From: Paenibacillus eucommiae
Lineage (GTDB): Bacteria; Bacillota; Bacilli; Paenibacillales; NBRC-103111
Assembly (NCBI RefSeq): GCF_017874215.1
Contig: NZ_JAGGLB010000020.1
Coordinates: 1-64,000 of the forward strand
Reading direction: 5' to 3'
DNA: 64,000 nucleotides
In this document: positions 36,756 to 45,419 of the stretch, piece after piece
Layout: every line of letters begins with the position of its first letter
How positions within the stretch are numbered: position 1 is the first letter of the stretch
Position numbers and translations under genes: made by a program
The notes under the pieces: generated by a model
Databases searched by the model: none
What the model was told of the DNA's origin: nothing
Seen by the model: only the letters and a program-made list of their open reading frames with translations

Positions 36756-37898
36756 TTACTCACTAAAATATCCGTTAGGATCCTTTTCCGTTCCAAACCA
36801 GACGAAAGCGTAATTCCCCTCAATAGCGACGCCCATAACACTTAGATCACTCCATGGCCCTTTTCCAATAATAAGATCATGATGACCCGAGCTTTTTTTC
36901 CAGCCTTCTAGCGCATCACTTGGTGTTGCAAGGCTGGAATGCCAATAAGCTATCTCAAATCCTTCACCCTTGTAACTGCCATCTGTTATTTCTCTAGGCT
37001 TATCCCACATGAGAGCGGCATTGCGATGGTCCGGCGTATAGCACCCTCCCGTCCATGTTTTCTGCTCAGTCCAGCTATGTAAATTACATTCGCCTTCGGG
37101 GACTCCATTCACATTTGCATCGTAAGCATGATAACGCGCCACTTTAGTCATAGATTTGGACAGCTTATAAGCTGCAAGGCCAAGTTTTTCACGGTACTTA
37201 TTAATGAGACTGGCCAACTGCTTTTCGCTATCTGTAAGCGGGTACATACCATCGGCAAGCAACAGCTTGTCGGGAAAACCTTCGTTTGCAGAACCGTTAG
37301 AATTTGGTTCCTCTCCTGGAGGTCTAGGGAGAATTTTATCCATTCCCTGACTTTTCAAGTTTTTGATAAATTGTACAGCCTCTGCACGAGTCAGTAAGTC
37401 TTGTCCTCTGTACCCTTGAACGGTTGGCCCTGTTTTTCCTTGTGTGTAACCATGGTCCAGCAAATATTGAATCGCCTTATCGCCCATTTGATTGAAGCCA
37501 TTTGCCCCGACAATGATTTCGGCGACCTGCTTCCGGGTAATGCTGCGATCCCGGAATTTAACTTCTTTGTAGCTCTGCACCGGGTAATTATTGTTTTCAG
37601 CCCATTTGTAAATGCTATCAGCCCAATGTGTCATCGGAGTTGAACGATCGATTTTCTCGTAGCTTTGGATAAAGATCGTCAAAAATTCGGCCTCAGATAC
37701 TTCCTTGTTTGGCTTGAATGTACCGTCCGGATAGCCGTCAACGACCTTGTTTTCATACGCCCACTGTATAGCGCTGTATGCCCAGTGAGTAGGCTTAAGA
37801 TCAGTAAATTGCGAATCTTCAGCATAGGCTGGCACCAAAGATACAATAACAAAAAGAACAATTAATAGGCTTAAGCTTGTGATTTTTCCTTTTTTCAC
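36756..37898 (-). CDS. SLH-anchored CAP-domain (SCP/PR1) exoprotein
   Basis: 380 aa from a GTG start with AGGAGG 7 nt upstream and a signal peptide ending VPAYA. Two clear SLH motifs (FTDLKPTHWAYSAIQWAYENK with GYPDGTFKPNKEVSEAEF, and MTHWADSIYKWAENN with ITRKQVAEII) and a third weaker one (LLTRAEAVQFI) anchor it to secondary cell-wall polymer. After a Pro-rich linker the C-terminus is a CAP domain (LASLINKYREKLGLAAYKLS, HSW, GHHDLIIG). CAP domains of this kind appear in many Bacillales spore or wall proteins; the activity is unknown. Confidence 0.88.
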   Translation of the reverse strand: MKKGKITSLSLLIVLFVIVSLVPAYAEDSQFTDLKPTHWAYSAIQWAYENKVVDGYPDGTFKPNKEVSEAEFLTIFIQSYEKIDRSTPMTHWADSIYKWAENNNYPVQSYKEVKFRDRSITRKQVAEIIVGANGFNQMGDKAIQYLLDHGYTQGKTGPTVQGYRGQDLLTRAEAVQFIKNLKSQGMDKILPRPPGEEPNSNGSANEGFPDKLLLADGMYPLTDSEKQLASLINKYREKLGLAAYKLSKSMTKVARYHAYDANVNGVPEGECNLHSWTEQKTWTGGCYTPDHRNAALMWDKPREITDGSYKGEGFEIAYWHSSLATPSDALEGWKKSSGHHDLIIGKGPWSDLSVMGVAIEGNYAFVWFGTEKDPNGYFSE

Positions 37899-37924
37899 CG
37901 TAATCCTCCTTACAGTCAGTGCTC

Positions 37925-37960
37925 TATCCTATTGGACACCATTCGATACTTATTTGTCAA
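37925..37960. repeat. 36-bp direct repeat, left copy
   Basis: Begins TATCCTATTGGACACC and ends TTATTTGTCAA. It matches 45283-45318 at 35 of 36 positions in the same orientation. The two copies bracket the sulfatase/sulfonate cassette, 7358 bp apart. Confidence 0.9.
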
Positions 37961-38085
37961 CATTTCAAGAGCTCGACACCTTTATTGAGCCATCAGCAGC
38001 CCAAAAAACCTCTAACTGGGTGTAAAGGTTAATAGCGCTATATTCACCATTATTTGTAGCACAGATATAGGGTTGTTCTCCTTCC

Positions 38086-39120
38086 TTATTTTTTCAGAAT
38101 AAAAGAATTATCCACGAGCTTAGACACATCGATCTTTTCCTTCAAAAAGCCTAGCTCCAGCAGAAGGTTCGCCGACGCTTGGAATTCCGTTACGATCTCA
38201 TCAGAAATCGGTTCATTCTGGGCCTGATAATTATCTGCGAGCACTTTGATTAGCGTGATGTCTTGTTTTTTCAGTTCGGCATATGCTTTCAGTGCTTCGT
38301 CATAGTTTGCTTTTTCGTAGTCGATAGCTTTCTGCATCACCCTTAGGTAGGCTTCGACCGCCTCCGGATGCTCTTTCGTAAATTCAGCCCGGAACGCCAC
38401 GAACACTGGGGATGGAATGTTCAATGATTCTCCACTGGCAATAATGGTTGCCCCGTTCTTAGTAACCTCTTGATAAGCGAACGGATCAGCGGTTACCCAA
38501 GCATCCAACTGCCCGCTCTCGAACGCCGGCTGCGCATCCGTAATAAGGAGGTTCACGAGGTTCAAATCAGATTCTTTGACATCAAATTTCTTCAGTGCTT
38601 TCACCAGAAATACATGGTTCGTTGTACCTTTTGCCAATCCGACGCGTTTGCCCTTCAAATCAGCTAATTCTTTGACATCACTTCCCTTAGGAACGATGAC
38701 ATAGTTAACTCCTTTAAGTCCAGTGGATAGAAATGAAGTCAGCTTCAAATCCACTTTTCCGGAGATCGCCGTAATAACCCCGCCATCTACCAGTGTCGTT
38801 ACGTCTAATCGCTTGGCTGCCAAGGCTTCAATCGCTTGCGGTCCGCTTTGGAAATCGGACCATTCCACCTTACCGTTAATTTTAGCAAACTCCTCCTCAA
38901 ACCAGCCTTTGCTTTGGGCAAGCTTAAGTTGGTTGCTGCCGCCATTGATGCCTATGCTAATCTTAAATGGCTTTGCCTCCCCAGTAGATGGAGGTGCTGA
39001 GGAAGATGAATCGGAGGTAGTTGGCGTATTTGAGGCCTGGTTGTTATCCTTGCCACAAGCACTTAACATCATTGCGAACACAAGAATGAGGGCGAAACCG
39101 AACAAGGCTGATTTTTTCAT
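38086..39120 (-). CDS. Sulfonate-type (SsuA/TauA-like) ABC substrate-binding lipoprotein
   Basis: 344 aa with a lipobox LSAC (Cys 22) and a Ser/Thr linker. The mature part fits nitrate/sulfonate/taurine-type binding proteins: ISIGINGGSNQLKLAQSKGWFEEEF, ALAAKRLDVTTLVDGG, VPKGSDVKELADLKGKRVGLAKGTT and FESGQLDAWVTADPF. AGAGGAG precedes the ATG. It is the last gene of a leftward cassette with a matching permease, ATPase and sulfatase. The ligand could be an organosulfonate or a sulfate ester. Confidence 0.88.
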   Translation of the reverse strand: MKKSALFGFALILVFAMMLSACGKDNNQASNTPTTSDSSSSAPPSTGEAKPFKISIGINGGSNQLKLAQSKGWFEEEFAKINGKVEWSDFQSGPQAIEALAAKRLDVTTLVDGGVITAISGKVDLKLTSFLSTGLKGVNYVIVPKGSDVKELADLKGKRVGLAKGTTNHVFLVKALKKFDVKESDLNLVNLLITDAQPAFESGQLDAWVTADPFAYQEVTKNGATIIASGESLNIPSPVFVAFRAEFTKEHPEAVEAYLRVMQKAIDYEKANYDEALKAYAELKKQDITLIKVLADNYQAQNEPISDEIVTEFQASANLLLELGFLKEKIDVSKLVDNSFILKK

Positions 39121-39189
39121 AATGATTATTCTCCTCTTTAAGCACAGTATGATTCTTCTATGATTTCTTGCATGGTTTCATTGCATGAT

Positions 39190-41466
39190 TTACTCGCTTG
39201 CAATTTCCGCTGCCAGGTCCGCAGCAATGTCGCGCGCTCCATTTTTGGTGTATAGTTCTACCTTGCTCAAAATGCCCTTGAAAACAAATGGCGCCTCGTA
39301 TGCAGGTGTGATCGGCGATAAGTAATTTTTCCCTACAGTAAACCCGCCGCCTCCGCCAAACATGACCGCTCCAGTCTTCTCAATGATGCCTTCCCCGGCT
39401 TGATCGCCGTTAATGAAAAGCTTGCCTGCGCCCGTGTGCTCTCCAGTCTTCGTATAACGAAAAGCCAGCGTAGACTTGCCGATTGGTACTTCTATATCCG
39501 AAGCGATGACATTGTAGATTTCTCCGAGATAGTTGTAGACGAACACAAGCTGATTGTCTTTTATGTAGAAAGAGTAACCTCCAAATCGGCTGCCTTCGGA
39601 TACAAGTACCCCTTCGTCACCGTTTGAAGCACGTTCTACTGAAGCTTCGAAAGTAAACGAGCGATTGCGTAAATCGGGTCCTCGCAAGAACCGTGTACCG
39701 TTCAAGAAAGTGTGGTTAGCCATAGGCGGAACATTGCCCTCATCGCCAAAGGATTGCTTCAGACGATCCCATAGTGAACGGCCATCCAGAGGCAATACTC
39801 CGTATTTCTCCGCTTCGATCCACCACTTGTCGATCAGCTCTTTCAGCTTGTCAGGATGCACATCTGCCAAATTCGTCGTTTCGGAGAAGTCTGCGTCCAG
39901 ATTGTATAGTTCCCATACGTCATCCTCATACCTAGAACCAGCACGGTGGTTGGTGACAGCTTTCCAGCCTTCGTGGTAAATCGCACGGTGGCCGATCATC
40001 TCATAGTATTGCGTACTTCTACGGGTCACCGCCGTGGCGTCATCGAAGGAGTAGGTAAGGCTGACACCTTGAAGCGGCTGCTGCGGCACACCGTTAATAT
40101 AAGGCTGCGGCTCGATGCCGATCAACTCAAGGACGGTTGGCATAACATCAATAACGTGATGATATTGTTGACGGATGCCTCCGCCGTCTTTAATCTTATT
40201 CGGATAGTGAATAATCAGTGGTGTCTTGACTCCTCCGGCATGCAGCCATGTCTTGTATAGCTTCAGCGGTGTATTGCCTGCTTGAGCCCAGCCTGCGGGA
40301 TAATGGTTGTTAGTTGTCGGGCCTCCCCATTCGTCGATATGGGCCAAATTCGCCTCTAAGGTTGACTTGATTCCGTTATAGCTCTTGAGCATGTTCCAGG
40401 TGCCATGCTCACCCGCTTCGCCACTCGCCCCATTGTCAGATATGAACACGATGATCGTATTGTCGAATTGTCCGATATCTTTCAGGAATTGAATGACGCG
40501 TCCGATATGATAATCGGTATGGTCGAGGAAGCCTGCGAATGCTTCTTGAGCTTTTGCATAAAGCTTTCGCTGATCTGCACTCAGCGAGTCCCAAGCCTGA
40601 ACGCCATCGTTAGCTGGGGGCAGCTTAGTATTTGCCGGTACGATGCCAAGCTGCTTTTGCCGTTCGAACCATTGTTCGCGGATCTTGTCCCAGCCCTCAT
40701 CGAATTTCCCTTTGTACTTATCGATATATGCCTTCGGAGCATGATGCGGATCATGCGTTGCTCCATAGGCCAGATACAAGAAGAATGGCTTATCCGGCGC
40801 TGCCGCCTTCTGATCGCGGATATATCCAATAGCCCTGTCAGTGAGGTCTTCGGTAATGTGATACCCCTCCGCGCTAGATTTCGGAGCTAGCACCTCGTGA
40901 TTGTCCTGATGCAGCACCGGTTCGAATTGACTCGTACCTCCGCCCAAGAAGCCGTAGAAATGCTCAAATCCTCTCCCGAGCGGCCAATTATCGAAGGGGC
41001 CCGCAGCACTCTGATCTTCGTATGGCGCGAGATGCCATTTGCCCGAAATAAAGGTACTGTAGCCGCTATCCTTCAAAATTTCACTGATCAAGCCTGTCTC
41101 TTTGCTAATCTTGCCCCGTGTATGCGCATAGCCCGTATTTAAATCCGATACGCAGGACATTCCGATCGAATGTGGATTGCGCCCCGTAAGCAAGCTAGCC
41201 CGAGTTGGCGAGCAAATAGCCGTCACGTGGGAATTCGTATATCTCAGTCCCCCGGCTGCCAAAGCATCGATATTTGGCGTGTCAATCGTCGATCCGTAAC
41301 TGCCTATCTGCGCATATCCCAAATCATCCAGTACAATATAGACGACGTTGGGTGCCCCTTCTGGTGCCTTGACCTTCTCTGGCCAACTGGGCACTGTCTC
41401 CTCCAGCGTATGGCCCACGGTTCCATGTTCATTAATAACGTAACGGGAAAATCTGTCTTCTGCCAT
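39190..41466 (-). CDS. Arylsulfatase (formylglycine-dependent)
   Basis: 758 aa without a signal peptide, so cytosolic. The sulfatase signature CSPTRASLLTGR starts at Cys 85, which must be converted to formylglycine; metal ligands include VVYIVLDDLGYAQIGSYG and ISDNGASGE, with GKWHLAPYE in between. The C-terminal 150 residues form an extra beta-rich domain. The cognate formylglycine-generating enzyme is encoded just upstream. It should free sulfate from imported sulfate esters. GGAGG precedes the ATG. Confidence 0.93.
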   Translation of the reverse strand: MAEDRFSRYVINEHGTVGHTLEETVPSWPEKVKAPEGAPNVVYIVLDDLGYAQIGSYGSTIDTPNIDALAAGGLRYTNSHVTAICSPTRASLLTGRNPHSIGMSCVSDLNTGYAHTRGKISKETGLISEILKDSGYSTFISGKWHLAPYEDQSAAGPFDNWPLGRGFEHFYGFLGGGTSQFEPVLHQDNHEVLAPKSSAEGYHITEDLTDRAIGYIRDQKAAAPDKPFFLYLAYGATHDPHHAPKAYIDKYKGKFDEGWDKIREQWFERQKQLGIVPANTKLPPANDGVQAWDSLSADQRKLYAKAQEAFAGFLDHTDYHIGRVIQFLKDIGQFDNTIIVFISDNGASGEAGEHGTWNMLKSYNGIKSTLEANLAHIDEWGGPTTNNHYPAGWAQAGNTPLKLYKTWLHAGGVKTPLIIHYPNKIKDGGGIRQQYHHVIDVMPTVLELIGIEPQPYINGVPQQPLQGVSLTYSFDDATAVTRRSTQYYEMIGHRAIYHEGWKAVTNHRAGSRYEDDVWELYNLDADFSETTNLADVHPDKLKELIDKWWIEAEKYGVLPLDGRSLWDRLKQSFGDEGNVPPMANHTFLNGTRFLRGPDLRNRSFTFEASVERASNGDEGVLVSEGSRFGGYSFYIKDNQLVFVYNYLGEIYNVIASDIEVPIGKSTLAFRYTKTGEHTGAGKLFINGDQAGEGIIEKTGAVMFGGGGGFTVGKNYLSPITPAYEAPFVFKGILSKVELYTKNGARDIAADLAAEIASE

Positions 41467-41557
41467 TTCAATGCCTCCAATTTTATTTCGTTATTTTTTG
41501 ATCGTAGTTTGATCGTAGTTCATTTGCAATTCATTGGCGCTCTCTTTTCAACTGCAG

Positions 41558-42514
41558 TCAAGCATCAGCTGCACACCGGAAGCCCATATGTCCTGTCGTG
41601 CTGTCTGGCGTATTGGAGGATCTGGCAGCTACCCGATACCTGTTGCAATACGACCGATGGCACAAGTAGGAGCCGCCCCGAATGACCTTCGAGGTACCTG
41701 CAGCCGGCCCTTTCGGATTGTCAGGGGTATCGAACTGATACGCTTCAGGATGGAACCAATCGGAGCACCATTCCCATACATTGCCGGAAACATTGTACAG
41801 CCCATAGCCGTTCGGCGGAAAAGAACGCGCTGCAGACGTGCCTCCGCAACTGTCGGTCTTATTGCTCTTATCCGGAAACTTCCCCTGCCAGATATTGCAG
41901 ACGTGCCGGCCATCCGGCTTCAGCAGATCACCCCAGGGATACCTTTTCTGAATCAGTCCTCCGCGCGCTGCATATTCCCATTCCGCTTCACTCAGAAGCC
42001 GTTTGCCCGCCCATCGGCAATATGCATTCGCATCATTCCACGATACATGCACGACGGGATGATCGAGGCGATCTGCTATCGACGAATCGGGACCTTCGGG
42101 CTTATCCCATGACGCTCCTTCCACTACAAGCCACCATGACGCTCCGTCCACGCGTTGTGTTACCGAACGGATCGTCTCCGGGGAAGCGAACAGGTGAAAG
42201 ACGAACGACCAGCCAAACCGCTCCGCATCCGACACATACCCTGTCGCTTGAACAAACTCAGCAAATTGCTCGTTTGTCACCGTACAAGGATCAACCAAGA
42301 AAGGGGCGATGCTCACATTACGTACGGGTCCCTCTCCATCCTGCTTGAAACCTTCTTCACTGCTGCTCCCCATCAGAAAAGTGCCTCCCGGCAGAGCGAT
42401 CATTCCCTGTAAAGGGTCCTGTTTGTTACCGAGTCCGGTCATGCTGACCGCTTGCAGCCCGCCGCCTTCGCTTCGGCTGACCGAACAACAGGAGCTTTGC
42501 TCTAGCTGGTTCAT
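41558..42514 (-). CDS. Formylglycine-generating enzyme (sulfatase activator)
   Basis: 318 aa. The FGE-sulfatase fold is evident: MIALPGGTFLMGS, VTNEQFAEFVQATGY, HPVVHVSWNDANAYCRWAGKRLLSEAEWEYAARGG, GNVWEWCSDW and RGGSYLCHRSYCNRYR, in which the two Cys five residues apart are the copper-binding active-site pair. The last stretch GHMGFRC is also typical. It oxidises the signature Cys of the neighbouring sulfatase using O2. GGGGGGAGG precedes the ATG. Confidence 0.93.
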   Translation of the reverse strand: MNQLEQSSCCSVSRSEGGGLQAVSMTGLGNKQDPLQGMIALPGGTFLMGSSSEEGFKQDGEGPVRNVSIAPFLVDPCTVTNEQFAEFVQATGYVSDAERFGWSFVFHLFASPETIRSVTQRVDGASWWLVVEGASWDKPEGPDSSIADRLDHPVVHVSWNDANAYCRWAGKRLLSEAEWEYAARGGLIQKRYPWGDLLKPDGRHVCNIWQGKFPDKSNKTDSCGGTSAARSFPPNGYGLYNVSGNVWEWCSDWFHPEAYQFDTPDNPKGPAAGTSKVIRGGSYLCHRSYCNRYRVAARSSNTPDSTTGHMGFRCAADA

Positions 42515-42589
42515 GGTCCTCCCCCCTTATTTTGAAAGTATAATATACAGCTTTTTGGGGCGTGTTTATCAGATTGGACTTGGATGATG

Positions 42590-43477
42590 TTATCCTTTAT
42601 AGCTGTCCTGCCATCTCAACAACCGATTCTCCAGAATCCGAACGAGTGAATCTGTCAACTTGCCAACAAAGGCGAATATCGCAATACCGACGAAAACAAC
42701 GCCCGTGCGCATGAACGACCTTGCATCCTGAATCATATAGCCGATGCCTTGATCCGACCCCATCAATTCAGCTACAACTAAGCAGAGCCATGCTACGCTA
42801 AGCGACAGCCGCAAGCCAAGCAGCACATTCGGCAATGCGGAGGGAAGCACAAGCTTGGTAATTTGCTGATAGCGGTTGAACTCCAGCACCTTGGCTACTT
42901 CAAACAGTTTAGCATCCACATTGCGAACCCCTAGAAATGTATTCACATAAAGTGGAAAAAAGGCTCCCATCGCGATGAGCAAATCCTTCGATAACTCCCC
43001 AAATCCGAACCATAGGATAAACAAAGGTGTTATCGCCAGTAGCGGAACCGTCCGCAGCATTTGAATCGTTGGATCGAGCAAATCCTCGGCCCGTTTGAAC
43101 ATACCGACGAGTAAGCCGAGCAGCAAACCGGCAGAACCGCCAAGGCCGAACCCGATAAGCGCGCGCTGCAGACTAATTTTCAAGTGCCAAAACAAATCTC
43201 CTGATTTCACAATCGTGTAAAATTCTTTCAAAATAGCAATAGGTGAAGGAAACAGCAAATCAGACACCCAGCCTTGCCAGCTTGCGATTTGCCACAGCAC
43301 CAGCACCAGAGCAGGAAGTACGCTGCCCCATACGAAACGGCGTGTTTTGGAGCCCCAATACTTCTTTGCTCCGGCTTTCTGGGGAGCTTCAAGGGGAGCT
43401 TGAAGATCTAGCTCCTGTGCAGCTGTGGATTGTTTGATGTTTACATTCGATGCAGCAGCATCAGTGCGAATGGACAT
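42590..43477 (-). CDS. Sulfonate-type ABC permease (SsuC/TauC-like)
   Basis: 295 aa from the ATG at 43477, preceded by GAGAGGGAAGAG; an in-frame start at 43510 is less well supported. A long polar N-terminus is followed by about six membrane spans and the EAA-like loop FEVAKVLEFNRYQQITKLVLPSALP. Size and motifs fit SsuC/TauC permeases. A run of degenerate 11-bp repeats fills the spacer to the upstream ATPase. Confidence 0.9.
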   Translation of the reverse strand: MSIRTDAAASNVNIKQSTAAQELDLQAPLEAPQKAGAKKYWGSKTRRFVWGSVLPALVLVLWQIASWQGWVSDLLFPSPIAILKEFYTIVKSGDLFWHLKISLQRALIGFGLGGSAGLLLGLLVGMFKRAEDLLDPTIQMLRTVPLLAITPLFILWFGFGELSKDLLIAMGAFFPLYVNTFLGVRNVDAKLFEVAKVLEFNRYQQITKLVLPSALPNVLLGLRLSLSVAWLCLVVAELMGSDQGIGYMIQDARSFMRTGVVFVGIAIFAFVGKLTDSLVRILENRLLRWQDSYKG

Positions 43478-43507
43478 AGACTCTTCCCTCTCGTTCTTTG
43501 AGCATAG

Positions 43508-43580
43508 CATTGCCTTGGCATTACCTTATCATTACCTTGTATCTTCCTTGGCATTGCTTTAGAATTGCTTGGCATTACCT
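43508..43580. repeat. Degenerate 11-bp tandem repeats in spacer
   Basis: Successive units CATTGCCTTGG, CATTACCTTAT, CATTACCTTGT, ATCTTCCTTGG, CATTGCTTTAG and so on occupy the gap between the ATPase and permease genes. Confidence 0.8.
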
Positions 43581-44351
43581 CTATATTTCGTAGCTATCTT
43601 TGGTCTCTTCCAGCTTCTCCAGCGCATGAAGCACAGCTTTGCGCAATTCTTGGAAAGAAGACCCTGTACGCTTGCGCGGATGAGGAAGATCAATCGGGAT
43701 GATCGTCTTGATTCTCCCTGGCCGTGCATCCAGCACGACGACCCGGTTCGCAAGAAACACCGCTTCGTCGATATCATGCGTGACGAACAGCATCGTCGTC
43801 CGATTATGCCGCCATATATCAAGCAGCACCTCCTGCATGTGACTGCGTGTGAAGGCATCCAGCGCACCAAATGGCTCATCGAGCAGCAGCACTTCAGGAC
43901 TGCGAAGCAGCGCTCTTGCAATGGCAACCCGCTGCGACATCCCTCCAGAGAGCTGCTTCGGGTAAGACCGTTCGAAGCCTTGGAGCTTGACAAGCGAGAT
44001 TAATTCATCAACCTTCCGGCGAACCTCAGGCTTCTTCAGAGACTGCTCTCCCGCAATGTTGCGCTCCACCGTCAGCCAAGGAAATAAGCGATGCTCTTGA
44101 AAGATAAAGCCTTTCTCCTTTGAAGGACGCTCTACCCTTCTATCCCCAAGCAGCACGGTGCCGGTATACTCAAGATCCAGACCGGCAACAATCTTGAGCA
44201 GGGTGCTCTTGCCGCAGCCACTTGGGCCGATGATGGAAATGAATTCGCCCTCTTGCACCGACATTTCGATATTATCCAGCACATGAGTCGCAGTCTCGTT
44301 CGAACGGAATGTTTTGTTCAACTGTCGAATGGTTAAAGCTGCTGATGACAT
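43581..44351 (-). CDS. Sulfonate-type ABC ATPase (SsuB/TauB-like)
   Basis: 256 aa from the ATG at 44351 with GGGGAGGGG upstream. Walker A GPSGCGKS is at about 42-49, FIFQEHRLFPWLTVERN is the Q-loop, then LSGGMSQRVAIARAL and VLLLDEPFGALDAFTR. The FPWLTV and AFTR stretches are characteristic of the nitrate/sulfonate/taurine ATPase group. It should energise the importer formed with 42590 and 38086. Confidence 0.92.
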   Translation of the reverse strand: MSSAALTIRQLNKTFRSNETATHVLDNIEMSVQEGEFISIIGPSGCGKSTLLKIVAGLDLEYTGTVLLGDRRVERPSKEKGFIFQEHRLFPWLTVERNIAGEQSLKKPEVRRKVDELISLVKLQGFERSYPKQLSGGMSQRVAIARALLRSPEVLLLDEPFGALDAFTRSHMQEVLLDIWRHNRTTMLFVTHDIDEAVFLANRVVVLDARPGRIKTIIPIDLPHPRKRTGSSFQELRKAVLHALEKLEETKDSYEI

Positions 44352-44439
44352 CGTTCCTACCCCTCCCCAGAAATAAAAATCATTTACCAACCTATTCCCA
44401 TGAATTTAATCGGATTAATACCAAAAACAAAATCCACTC

Positions 44440-44510
44440 GATGGGCTTCACGCAGGATTATGGAGGTCTCCCTCACTTAAATCCTTTGTTCGCCTCCAGT
44501 GGTCTGGTCA
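44440..44510 (-). promoter_or_regulatory. Possible structured leader of the sulfur cassette
   Basis: On the minus strand CCACT, GGAGG, AGGATT, CCTCC, AATCCT and AGTGG follow in this order. The outer CCACT/AGTGG can close the domain, while GGAGG/CCTCC and AGGATT/AATCCT would cross, giving a pseudoknot or two alternative folds. It lies between a palindromic operator candidate and the ATPase gene. It does not match the SAM riboswitch consensus and I do not recognise it. Confidence 0.3.
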
Positions 44511-44521
44511 GCTATGCTAAT

Positions 44522-44553
44522 TTCACAAATTAAATTTTTGTTTAATCTGTGAA
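44522..44553. promoter_or_regulatory. Palindromic operator candidate
   Basis: TTCACAAATTAAA (44522-44534) and TTTAATCTGTGAA (44541-44553) are near-perfect reverse complements around a 6-nt centre, in the control region between the TetR gene and the importer genes. Confidence 0.55.
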
Positions 44554-44625
44554 TAGTGTATCAGGATTAAAAATGGCTGTCAATCCATTATTTATATAAT
44601 TCCCATTTGTATACAAGGAATTAAA

Positions 44626-45210
44626 TTACGGCCTCAGATGTGCTATGATATCCTCAAATTTAAACCGGATTCCTTCGTATAGCTCTGTTGAAGAGTAGAC
44701 ATTAAAGCCTGTGAGCAATATCACGTAGCGTGCCGCCATTTGCATGGGATCTCCTGCTTTAATTTGTCCTTGCCTCTGTCCTTCTGCAACAATACCAGAC
44801 AGGATCCTCAAGTTTTCAGTTGCACGGGATTTATATTGCTGTTTAAGTGCTTCAGGCAAAGCTTCCGATAGTGCAATATTCAAATGCAGCAGAACAATAT
44901 ATGATTTCTTATTTTCTTTTGGACTGCCAATAGAAACCAGCTTGTCCCATGGCGTGCCGCTTCCCTCAGAAAGCTTAGTCAGGGCTTCGCCAAAAGCAGT
45001 TTGGGAATGCGTGATCACTTCCCTGATCAATTCCTCTTTTGAGCTAAAATAGTGATATACATTTGCCGTTGTAATTCCGACTGCTTGAGCAATATCTTGC
45101 ATTCGCACCCCACGCAGCCCGCTTAATGCGAACAGCTGCGTAGCCTTTTCCATAATATTATTTCGCTGTCGCTCCCTGAACTCGGCATCTCTTTCAACGT
45201 TCCTGGCCAA
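44626..45210 (-). CDS. TetR-family repressor of the sulfur cassette
   Basis: 194 aa from a TTG start with AAGGGGG 8 nt upstream. The TetR HTH is clear: RNNIMEKATQLFALSGLRGVRMQDIAQAVGITTANVYHYFSSKEEL. The ligand-binding C-terminus is divergent, as is normal. It is the most upstream gene of the leftward sulfatase cassette, separated by 274 nt of control region, so it most likely regulates that cassette. A tandem 17-bp repeat lies just upstream of its start. Confidence 0.88.
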   Translation of the reverse strand: MARNVERDAEFRERQRNNIMEKATQLFALSGLRGVRMQDIAQAVGITTANVYHYFSSKEELIREVITHSQTAFGEALTKLSEGSGTPWDKLVSIGSPKENKKSYIVLLHLNIALSEALPEALKQQYKSRATENLRILSGIVAEGQRQGQIKAGDPMQMAARYVILLTGFNVYSSTELYEGIRFKFEDIIAHLRP

Positions 45211-45248
45211 CTTTGTTCCCCCTTACCCGCTATACGTAAATATATTGG

Positions 45249-45280
45249 GCTTATAGTAATAACCTGCTTATAGTAATAAC
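45249..45280. promoter_or_regulatory. Tandem repeat between TetR and sigma-factor genes
   Basis: GCTTATAGTAATAAC occurs at 45249-45263 and again at 45266-45280, a 17-bp period, about 40 nt upstream of the TetR start. It is placed like an autoregulatory TetR site, but it is a direct rather than inverted repeat. Confidence 0.5.
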
Positions 45281-45282
45281 TT

Positions 45283-45318
45283 TATCCTATTGGACACCAT
45301 TCGAGACTTATTTGTCAA
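45283..45318. repeat. 36-bp direct repeat, right copy
   Basis: Same orientation as 37925-37960 with a single T/G difference at position 22. It lies between the TetR gene and the ECF sigma gene. Confidence 0.9.
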
Positions 45319-45347
45319 TTATTCAGCGGAAAAGTATGCTTATGGGA

Positions 45348-45377
45348 TTAAAACTTTTTCGTGACCTATTACGCATA
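45348..45377 (+). promoter_or_regulatory. Possible ECF-type autoregulatory promoter
   Basis: TTAAAAC, 17 nt, CGCATA, ahead of the sigma gene. An AAC-containing -35 and a CG-starting -10 are typical of ECF promoters, and ECF sigma genes are usually self-regulated. Weak by sequence alone. Confidence 0.3.
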
Positions 45378-45419
45378 TATCTTATAAGCAGTATTTCTCC
45401 TACGGAAGTGAGAGGTGTT

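Noticed and set aside
37925..37960. 36-bp repeat as a standard sigma-A promoter
   Set aside because: TTGACA is present on the minus strand, but no -10 box lies at 16-18 nt.
44440..44510. SAM (S-box) riboswitch upstream of the sulfur cassette
   Set aside because: GAGGGA and TGAAGCCC-like pieces are present, but the required stem order and conserved core do not fit.
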